Below the pieces are notes generated by a model. That model had not been told where the DNA came from, did not search any database, and saw only the letters and a list, made by a program, of their open reading frames with translations. 64,000 nucleotides of DNA. It comes from Promethearchaeota archaeon (lineage in GTDB: Archaea; Asgardarchaeota; Lokiarchaeia; Sigyniarchaeales; SOKP01). Made by a program: the position numbers and the translations under genes. This document shows positions 27,301 through 35,600 of the stretch, in pieces. How positions within the stretch are numbered: position 1 is the stretch's first letter; every line of letters starts with the position of its first letter. Where the stretch lies: contig JAHPZA010000009.1 in NCBI GenBank assembly GCA_019058445.1, forward strand, positions 434,001 to 498,000, given 5' to 3'.

Positions 27301-29325
27301 AGACGAATATACATGAACTCCATTTTTATAAAGCCGAACAGCAGAACCATCATATGTTAAAACAATATGCATCCAGTCATTTCGAGATACAGAAATCCCA
27401 GAACTAACAGAACCCGAGGTGACTCCATCCAAGGTGAAACGTACATCATTAGAACCTGTAGAGCGATAATAAAAGAGGGAATATGATCCCGAATTTTCTC
27501 CCCCTTTTGCCATGACTGAAAGGTCCCATTCATATGGGCTAACATTTGTCCATGCTTCCAACGTAATTTGTTCTGTTATATCTAGACTTGTGTCATCAGC
27601 ACAGTATATATAAGATTCTCCATCAAAATTTATAGCATTCCCTATTTTTCCATTCTTTCCAAATTCAGGATTAAGATAATTTGTTCCATGATTTTTATAA
27701 GAAGTAGAATCCTTTATCGCATTAGTTCCACCAGTAGATTCATTAAGATGCCATACTCCTTTATAATAATTATCCCATACACCATGAGGATTTTCTTGAG
27801 AAATCATTGTAGTATTACCATAATACATCCAAATCACAGTATCAGAAATGGGAGATAAAGAAGGAATTCGAACCCATGCCATGAATTGAGCGTGAGTACT
27901 ATTAAAAGTTTGATTAAATAATTCAATTTCATGATATAACCAGGTAGTACCGTTAGTAAAGGCAATATCATCACCATCCTGTTGAACTTCGGTGCGTAGA
28001 TCGGAATCAAAAATAGAAATCAGTACAGGAAAGTCAATAAGATTATTTGTTCCAGAAACTTTGGAATGGTCAATAGTTATCACTTTATAATAATTAAAAT
28101 CGGTAAAGGAAGGAATTATCACATTATTGGGGCTACTTATAGAATAAAAAGAATTAGGATCATCTTGGTTATTATATTCTGTAGTTATCCAGTCAGCTGA
28201 ACGACCAACACTAGAGATACGGATTTCATCAATAATTCCTGTAAAATTATAGCCACCTTGCCCATTTCCATGCCTACCTATCTCTATAGTGTCTCCTAAA
28301 GAATAATCAATTGTATGTGTTGTACTACTATGTTCTTTTTCAACTCCATCAATATTTATAAACATACCAGTTGAATCCTGACCCGCAACAACATAGTGGA
28401 ATTCATTATCGCTTACATTTACACCCAAAGGAGCCATATTGTGCCAAGAAGATCCATCATAGATATAAAAGCAAATTCTATCATCTGGATAAATTCTAAT
28501 AGCATAACTATCTCCTCTACTCACAATCTCTCTATTGTAAATAGAAGGATTTACTTTTATCCAAGCAGAAACTGTCAATAGATCCGATGGATCTGTATTT
28601 GTAGGATTCGGAATAGTAACGTAATCATTTACAATAAAATTATTTGCTCCATCAATTTTTCCAGTTACATTAGTAGAACCTCCTCCACCATCCTCAAAGT
28701 TCTGAGATGTACCATCGTTATTATTTGAAGTAGAGTCTTTATGACCATCTATTGTTCCATCGTTTGGCGCCTCATTTAAATGCCAGACAGCGCCATAATC
28801 ACTGTCCCAGACAGCATTAGGATTCTCCCGAGCTTTCATAATTGGATTTCCATAATACATTCGAATAATAGTATCTTTGGATGGTGAGAGAGCTGGGATT
28901 CGTACCCATGCGATTAATTGAGCATGAGTATTATTAAAGGTCTGATTAAATAATTCAATTTCATGATCTATCCATTGAAACCCATAAGTAAAGGCGATAT
29001 CGTTTCCATTTGGTTGAACCTTATCGTTATCGCGGAGATCTGTATCAAAAATAGAAATTAAAAGAGGAAAATCGATGAGATCACTAGACCCGGAAACTTT
29101 TGTATGGTCAATTGTTATTTCTTTATAGTAGGCAAAATCATCCGCATTAGGAGTATGATTTAAAGAAGTCTGAGGAGTAGTTGAATTATCATTTTTATCT
29201 TCAAATTTATAATCATCAGTACTATTAAAATTAAAATTTGAAAGATAGTAAATTTGAACAACAGTTGAAAAGAGTATGATAAACAAGATAATTATAGATT
29301 TAGTCTCTCTATTATTGAATTTCAT
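21373..29325 (-). CDS. Giant DUF2341/LamG surface lectin receptor D (2650 aa)
   Basis: Complete. It has a hydrophobic N-terminus, lectin units at about 66-400, 407-745 and 750-1078, a stalk to about 2175, a transmembrane helix at about 2177-2198 (FYLLILLIAITAVVGSLATY) and a tail of about 450 residues. The tail has a basic juxtamembrane stretch (KIPKFVKKIRSMKAAIKKSK), a longin-like region from about 2290 (GLLLMKWDERIG) and two winged-helix-like stretches (DKSELMVWL; KDDLEKLKKKG). The tail and the first stalk domain are close to those of E, whereas units 1 and 2 are highly diverged. Each LamG unit ends in the same signature (DEIRISS, ADWI, NQDDPNSFYS). No catalytic motif is visible; inferred role as for the other copies. 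Confidence 0.9.
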   Translation of the reverse strand: MKFNNRETKSIIILFIILFSTVVQIYYLSNFNFNSTDDYKFEDKNDNSTTPQTSLNHTPNADDFAYYKEITIDHTKVSGSSDLIDFPLLISIFDTDLRDNDKVQPNGNDIAFTYGFQWIDHEIELFNQTFNNTHAQLIAWVRIPALSPSKDTIIRMYYGNPIMKARENPNAVWDSDYGAVWHLNEAPNDGTIDGHKDSTSNNNDGTSQNFEDGGGGSTNVTGKIDGANNFIVNDYVTIPNPTNTDPSDLLTVSAWIKVNPSIYNREIVSRGDSYAIRIYPDDRICFYIYDGSSWHNMAPLGVNVSDNEFHYVVAGQDSTGMFINIDGVEKEHSSTTHTIDYSLGDTIEIGRHGNGQGGYNFTGIIDEIRISSVGRSADWITTEYNNQDDPNSFYSISSPNNVIIPSFTDFNYYKVITIDHSKVSGTNNLIDFPVLISIFDSDLRTEVQQDGDDIAFTNGTTWLYHEIELFNQTFNSTHAQFMAWVRIPSLSPISDTVIWMYYGNTTMISQENPHGVWDNYYKGVWHLNESTGGTNAIKDSTSYKNHGTNYLNPEFGKNGKIGNAINFDGESYIYCADDTSLDITEQITLEAWTNVSPYEWDLSVMAKGGENSGSYSLFYYRSTGSNDVRFTLDGVTSGSVSSGISVSRNDWMHIVLTYDGSAVRLYKNGVHVYSSSYSGDIITNNDYLYIGTENDYYDDFIGIIDEVRISSTNRSAGWIKTEFTNQDNPNDFYSISNATKVDDDFPSDAKYFHYYKLITIDSSKIPGSGSLTNFPVLMYLEDSDLHDKVQPDGDDIAFALGSSWLDHEIELFNQTFNSTHAQLIAWVRIPQLSTSIDTIIRMYYGNSTMNSQENPTEVWNANYRGIWHLSEPSGNTQDSTFYDEDGIVSGMVTRPSNGQIDGAYEFGSDGTVNVGDPTDGHLDFGLESFAVSLWINVDASTGDHQLPVYKGGSSRIWDPGYCYHIIPSGNTIAFHVYDGVENIGSPSANIILDEWMYIVGLVDRTNDIIRIYKDGIEIGSGTNIDTLDSISGDQELKFSWTSYGFDGMLDEIRISNRTYSDNWILTEYNNQHSPENFYSVGPEIKRNITICENLQVNAIDVYGNSIANVNISMYQNSALIRSAFTDINGRVSYTNIEVEEYNFTASMTSDIGNFVEIINITSEAILINETSQTVDLICNVSPNFFNIIDIDGIPVDSGWIIVGNSSHNLQNCTIDSDGTAKFWWVNVTPYEYNYTVHYLDTNYNPQEIILASGDLLTPNSTLDVKVNLTTVDFFVEDENGKAMSGVKVLLRINDTIGASITNLTTDITGKATLRWLNSSALHGNYSLQLSFFGGILEFNSTNGGPPPTNNISFIVSAKATFNLKIYDIDINDYGTELISLNPTDNIVVEWGVLLKLRFLFNVSKAKGHPELIGPAYADSMTYQLLSGVTPIYSGTISIEEGNPGRYHVSIDTTKLESGEFYIIRIYAQKSGFSIPSDLYFPLQIQKIDLILNQTENDDSLQEDFWLESIDLSVKPYGEISEQLDIEDTIFQDADHSFSFQVPQISSDWNLSRITFNIYNISWNVAESDINITFIDPNNEFWMWHKTNATVLGSQYNYLQGWWKGITLNLDTCSPSGDNLFKFTIGGSFDGTVDIVAYSWFLRDKVNVQYTQFNVTDDISIISDENGWVIKNITFILSNCRNSSDWSLIDDPTTVISKFTTYEGYNYTLENLGNGMARVIIDNMTVYPLDDQFLFDIIKSSAIMFDVNITVEYFQGFYWHQRLENISMTIIEDDFSNGGEFSLVFPDNFEDQGSFLIIKDITDGIDYFFPSELAMNITIGGQTYSISNTLQGEGSFFLGGFSKDILYSASIETNQAVNFTIIFSVSYVRTVCYETSGTVSYKIREDPDVHGIVPDYYSDESGIYFVQSIDTSLINAGEYTVEFIVSKDHYESATKKLDIKVLKRLTLINGASTDIQIYRSIYVQDAVNYTFSYTDAMLTTDITNLDIQEYRITIEGSNQQSIDYGAGNLDFDDSNNEYILDINTETLKPGIYTVWVEFDKQNYVSKFVIVTLTVNLREIDYDLGDMFEDKQVSVVKGEKITLSIELTDPTQGDIPLKGATVILEIDDDDFEFEEVEDGVYEFEFETDEYEAFFTSNTITGTIKISKANYTSEDTDITIVIEMEELEIIPGLDSQEGVSIPIFYLLILLIAITAVVGSLATYKYIQLAKIPKFVKKIRSMKAAIKKSKVIPETLSIANKEGYLVNMVSEKWDLLGLSIKDIFEIPVKKGKILPIFKKESLKSERSADLMPSGLLLMKWDERIGTELLAKYPEDIELSRKTLMQIYGAHEYTGESGMVNLIVTNLNLASYYAGPEKGYYLVLILNLEDDADAYEGGMADILQIILQNLEDDAYISMIPSLFRRLAVYPTLNREQQLMNIYHDKIKQMTINRLREEGIIDKSELMVWLKDQYKEGLFDLEVVLIELVKREIIKQVSVKGLPSELNFLTGDLIMLRIPSVELVKTPEKKGLPSQLTKVYLNEVKTFFEQYTPTELDNLKILNILADPEVYHTFQLLRSAIVTKDDLEKLKKKGVEDVSKVLNLLWDANMIKVLQDKSGTEYYALQSDFYIELVFPKYILEVIKQAYEQKSKSDKELIEYLNVLENTYLNLNAEEK
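25216..25401 (-). repeat. 186-bp tract identical to 33530-33715
   Basis: Gene D and gene E are identical here by eye, at a constant offset of 8314. The tract codes for part of the first stalk domain (motif GGPPPTNN). Mismatches resume immediately outside it. Confidence 0.8.
25514..25779 (-). repeat. 266-bp tract identical to 33828-34093
   Basis: Second identical tract between genes D and E at the same offset of 8314. It codes for the domain with motifs PVDSGWIIVG and FWWVNVTPYE. Only a few differences separate it from the 186-bp tract, so together they look like one recent exchange of about 570 bp. Confidence 0.8.
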
Positions 29326-29358
29326 TATAAAATTCCTTGTTTATTTTTTATTAAAACC

Positions 29359-29421
29359 GTTATTAGATAGATATTGGAACTTAAATCAACATAAAAGTAG
29401 AAGTCTTTATATTTAAATATA
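29359..29421 (-). promoter_or_regulatory. Promoter and leader motif of gene D
   Basis: The leader motif GTTATTAGATAGATATTGGA starts at 29359. The TATA box (tatatttaaatata) is at about 29407-29421, some 85-90 bp upstream of the ATG at 29325. The inverted repeat seen before C and E is imperfect here (CTTC-AAAA-GATGA). Confidence 0.55.
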
Positions 29422-29689
29422 GTATATTTCTTCCTTCAAAAGATGATTAACGACTAATATAGACCCGAGCTTTTTATTAAATATATATAAATATTTAAAC
29501 TGTTGTTGAATTAATTGGAGCTAATTCATCACAAAAAATTCAAACCTAATGGAAAATGAAAAGAATATGTATTATTATAAAGATAAATTAAATATTTATT
29601 TTCGAAATTAAAAATATTTAAGCGTCTTCAAATTTCTTCTAATTATTCAAATATTATTAATAATAAGAAAAAAATAGATATGCTACTTT
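29422..29689. other. Intergenic region between genes D and E
   Basis: No gene is seen. Positions 29590-29689 are the 3' flank of E and resemble the flank of D at 21267-21372. The middle (about 29450-29560) resembles the region upstream of E at about 37785-37900 (shared ttgttgaattaattg...). This supports repeated duplication of gene plus flanks. Confidence 0.45.
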
Positions 29690-32600
29690 TTATTTCTCCT
29701 CTGCTTTTAAATTGAGATAAGTATTTTCAAGAACATTCAGATATTCAATCAATTCTTTGTCACTTTTAGACTTTTGCTCGTATTCTTGCTTGATAACCTC
29801 TAGTATGTATTTTGGAAAAACAAGCTTTATATAAAAATCTGATTGGAGGGCATAATACTCCGTTCCACTCTTATCTTGAAGAACCTTAATCATATTGGCA
29901 TCCCACAGTAATTTTAAGACTTTACTCACATTTTCAACTCCTTTCTTCTTAAGTTTTTCCAGATCATCTTTCGTGACAATAGCACTTCTTAATAATTGAA
30001 ACGTCTGATAAACCTCTGGATCTGTTAAAATATTAAGAATTTTAAGATTATCGAATTCTGTGGGGGTATATTGCTCAAAGAATGTTTTGACCTCATTAAG
30101 ATAAACTTTTGTAAGTTGGGAGGGTAACCCTCTTTTTTCTGGATCCTTCAATAATTCAATTGGAGGTGTACGAAGTGTTATAAGATCACCTGTAAGAAAA
30201 TTTAATTCTGAAGGGAAGCCCTTAACCGAGACTTGTTTGATAATCTCTCTTTTTACAAGTTCTATAAGAACCACTTCCAAATCAAATAGCCCTTCTTTAT
30301 ATTGATCTTTAAGCCAAACCATTAATTCCGATTTTTCTATTATTCCTTCATCTCTTAGACGATTTATAGTCATTTGTTTTATTTTATCATGCAAGATATT
30401 CATAAGTTGCTGTTCATGATTAAAAGTGGGATACACGGCTAAACGTCGAAAAAGTGTGGGGATCATCGAGATGTAGGCATCATCTTCTAGGTTTTGGAGT
30501 ATAATTTGTAAAGTATCGGCCATTCCTCCTTCATAGGCATCCGCATCATCTTCAAGATTTAAAATTAAAACAAGATAATACGCCTTTTCTGGTCCAGCAT
30601 AATAAGAAGCTAGATTTAAATTAGTTATAATTAAATTAACCATACCTGATTCCCCTGTATATTCATGAGCTCCGTATATTTGCATTAATGTTTTACGTGT
30701 AACTTCAATATCTTCAGGATATTTAGCTAATATTTCCGTACCTATTCGTTCATCCCATTTCATAAGAAGTAATCCAGAGGGCATAAGATCAGCATTCCTC
30801 TCAGATTTCAATGATTCTTTCATAAATATAGGTAATATTTTTCTCTTTTTGACAGGAATTTCGAAAATATCTTTTATCGACAGTCCGAGCAGACCCCATT
30901 TCTCACTAACCATATTTACCAAATATCCTTCCTTATTTGTAATTGAAAGCGTTTCTGGGATCATTTTAGATTTTTTAATTGCAGCCTTCATAGATCGAAT
31001 TTTTTTGACATATTTAGGAATTTTGGCTAATTGGATATATTTATATGTTGCTAGGCTCCCTACAACGGCAATGATAGCTATAAGAAGGATTAACAAATAA
31101 AATGTTGGCATAGAGACTCCTTCTTGGGAGTCTAATCCAGGGATTATGACTAGTTCTTCCATTTCAATGACAATGGTTATATCAGTATCCTCAGAAGTGT
31201 AGTTTGCTTTTGATATTTTGATGGTACCTGTTATCGTATTTGAAGTAAAAAAGGCCTCATACTCATCTGTTTTAAATTCTAATTCATACACCCCATCCTC
31301 CTCCTCTTCAAATTCAAAATCATCTCCTTCAATCTCTAATATTACCGTTGCTCCTTTTAACGGAATATCTCCTTGAGTTGGATCGGTTAATTCAATCGAA
31401 AGAGTAATTTTTTTGCCTTTTACTACACTAACTTGCTTATCTTCAAACATATCCCCCAGTTCATAATCAATTTCTCTCATATTAACCGTTAAAGTAACTA
31501 TTACAAATTTAGAAACATAGTTCTGTTTATCGAATTCGACCCATACCGTATAGATTCCAGGTTTTAAGGTCTCAGTATTAATATCTAAAATATACTTATT
31601 ATTATTATCATCAAAATCCAGATTTCCAGCACCATAATCAATTGATTGCTGATTTGGGCCTTTAATTGTAATTCTATATTCTTGGATATCTAAGTTTAGG
31701 ATATCAGTGGTTAAAACAGCATCATTATATGAAAAAGTATAATTCACTGCATCTTGTACATAGATGCTTCGATATAACTGAATATCAGTCGAAACCCCAT
31801 TAATCAACGTCAAACGCTTCATTACTTTTATATCCAATTCTTTTGTGTCAGAATTGTAATGATCTTTTGAAACTGTAAATTCTACAGTATATTCCCCAGC
31901 ATTAATTAAAGATGTATCAATAGTTTGTACAAAATATATGCCTGATGCATCAGTATAATAATCTAGTACAGATCCAAATACATCTGGTTCTTCTCGAATT
32001 TTAAAAGATACCGTCCCAGAAGTCTCATAACATACAGTTCTTACATAACTTACACTAAAAATAATCGTAAAATTAACAGCTTGATTGGTTTCTATACTCG
32101 CTAAATAAAGCATATCCTTGGTAAATCCTCCCAAGAATAACGAACCCTCTCCCTGAAGTGTATTCGAAATACTATAGGTTTGACCTCCGATAGTAATGTT
32201 CATGGCTAACTCCGATGGATAAAAATAGTCAATGCCATCAGTAATTTCTTTAATTAATAAAAAACTGCCCTGATCTTCAAAATTATTGTTAAAAACAATA
32301 CTGAATTCTCCTCCATTACTAACGCCGCGTTCAATTACCCTTATGCTAATATTTTCTAAGCGTTGATACCAATAAAATCCCTGATAATATTCCACTGTAA
32401 TATTGACATCAAACATAATAGCTAAAGATTTAATAATATCAAAAAGGAATTGATTATCTACGGGATAAATTGTTATATTATCAATAATGATTTTTCCCGT
32501 TCCAATTCCATGGGAACTAAAAGTATAATTATAACCATCATTTGTCGAAATCTTTGATATCGCTGTGATGGGATCTATTAAACTCCAATCTGTAATATTA

Positions 32601-35600
32601 CGACAATTATAGAGGGTAAAGGTTATGTTTTTAATTACCCACCCATTCTCATCTGATATTATGCTAATATCATCTGTCACATTAAATTGACTATATTCCA
32701 CATTGACTTTATCTCGCAGAAACCAAGAATATGCGACAATATCTACAGTGCTATCAAATGAGCCTCCAATCGTAAAATTAAAAAGATTATCTCCCGTAGG
32801 ACTGCATGTATCTAAGTCAAGAGTGATCCCTTTCCACCATCCTTGAAGATAATTGTATTGACTGCCCAATACAGTCGCATTGGTTTCATGCCACATCCAA
32901 AACTCATTGTTAGGATCTACTATGGTAATATTTATATCATCCTCAGCGATGTTCCAGGATATATTATAAATATTGAATGTAATTCGCGATAGATTCCAAT
33001 CACTTGAAATTTCGGGCACTACGAAGCTAAATGAATGGTCAACATCTTGAAAAATAGTATCTTCGATAAGGATCTCTTCAGAAATTTCACCATATGGTTT
33101 TACTGACAGATCAATATTCTCTAACCAAAAATCCTCTTGAAGAGAATCATCATTTTCTGTTTGATTTAATATCAAATCGATCTTTTGGATTTGTAAGGGA
33201 AAATATAAATCCGAAGGAATACTAAAACCTGATTTTTGAGCAAAAATTCGTATAAGATAAAATTCCCCACTTTCCAACTTAGTGGTATCAATACTGACTT
33301 GGTGTCTTCCCGGATTGCCCTCTTCTATAGAGATGGTTCCTGAATAGATGGGAGTTATTCCGAATAAGAGCTGATATGTCATTGAATCTGCGTAAGCGGG
33401 ACCTAATAACTCAGGATGACCCTTTGCTTTACTTACATTAAATAAAAACCGCAATTTCAATAGTGCCTCCCATTCCACCGCAATACTATCTTTTGGATTT
33501 AACGAAATTATTTCTGTTCCGTAATCGGCTATATCAATATCATAAATCTTTAGATTAAAAGTAGCTTTCGCAGATACGATAAAACTAATATTATTTGTTG
33601 GAGGAGGCCCGCCATTTGTGCTATTGAACTCCAATATCCCTCCAAAAAAACTTAATTGTAAGGAATAGTTCCCATGGAGAGCGGAAGAGTTTAACCACCT
33701 TAAGGTTGCTTTTCCAGTTATATCAGTGGTTAAGTTGGTGATACTAGCTCCTGAAGTGTCGTTGATTCTTAAGATTACTTTTACTCCACTCATTGCTTTC
33801 CCATTTTCGTCCTCAACAAAGAAATCTACGGTCGTTAAATTTACTTTTACATCGAGTGTAGAATTGGGAGTAAGGAGATCTCCAGATGCCAATATAATTT
33901 CTTGAGGGTTATAGTTAGTATCGAGATAATGAACGGTATAGTTATATTCATATGGGGTGACATTTACCCACCAAAATTTTGCTGTACCATCGCTATCAAT
34001 TGTACAATTTTGCAGATTGTGTGAACTATTCCCTACTATGATCCATCCAGAATCTACAGGAATACCATCAATATCTATTATATTAAAAAAATTAGTGCTA
34101 ACATTGCAGATTAAATCCACCGTTTGAGACGTTTCATTAATTAAAATTGTTTCGGAGGTAGTGTTTATGATTTCTACATGATTCCCTATATCTGAAGTCA
34201 TACTTGCCGTAAAATTATACTCTCCCACATCTATTTTTGTATAGAAAACACTTCCATTAATGTCAGTGAAAGCACTCCTAATTAATTCAGAATTACGATA
34301 CATAGAAATATTTACATTAATAAGTGGATTACCATATAAATCAATCGCATTAACTTGGAGGTCATCACAAATAGTAATATTCAATGATATTTCTGATCCT
34401 ATAGAATAAAAACTACCGGGAGTATGTTGATTGAGATATTCTGTCAAAATCCAATTATCAGAATATAATCTATCTGAAATTCTAATTTCATCTAAAATTC
34501 CATCAAAGTCATTGCTAGTTAAGGAAAATTGAAGATCTTCTGTTCCATTTAGGTCTCCAAGAGTATTAATATTAGTACCTGAGTTTATCTCAGTTCCGTT
34601 TTTATAAATACGAATTTTATCGTTATTTCTATCAATCACTCCAACAATATACATCCATTCATCTAAATCTATACTAGCACTGGAACTTACACTATTTTCA
34701 TCTCCATCTGCTGCATGATATGCAAGATTATTTCCACCAGGATCAATAGAAAAACAATAACCTTTATCAGAGGTACTTGATGCTCCCTTATAGAGAGGGA
34801 GTTGGGTTATACCCGTACTGCTATCAACATTTATCCAAATACTAACAGTAAAACTTCCCGTTCCGAAATCAAAATGCCCATCATTAGGATCACCTAAATT
34901 AACCGTTCCATCAGTACCAAACTCATATGCACCATCAATTTGCCCAGTTGAAGAGCGGGTCACTGCACCTGAAATCGCTCCATCTTCCCCATAAGATGTA
35001 GAATCCAGAGCATTCCCACTTGATTCAGAAAGGTGCCATACTCCCATATAATTGGCATTCCATACTCCTGTGGGATTTTCCTGTGAATCCATCGTGGAAT
35101 TTCCATAATACATGCGAATTGTAGTATCTATAGAGGTTGATAATTGAGGAATGCGAACCCAAGCCGTTAACTGCGCATGGGTACTGTTAAATGTTTGATT
35201 AAATAGTTCAATTTCGTGGTCTAACCACGTAGATCCTAATGCAAAGGCAATATCATCGCCATTAGCTTGAACTTTATTACTATCATGTAAATCTGAATCT
35301 TCAAGATATATTAATACGGGAAAGTTTGAATGACTACCAGATCCGAAAACTCTTGTATGGTCAATATTGATGATTTTATAGTGTCTAAAATACATTGCTT
35401 CTGGTGGAGCATCTTCAATTGTTTTTGTAGCATTAGTAATAGAATAAAACGTGTTTGGATCATTTTGATTGTCATATTCTGTTTTTATCCAATCAGCTGA
35501 ACGAGCTGTATCAGAAATTCGAACTTCATCAATTAATCCATTAAAATCATTATCTCCAGGAGTATATGGTGGTTCTTCCATAGCTGAACCTAGGGAAATA

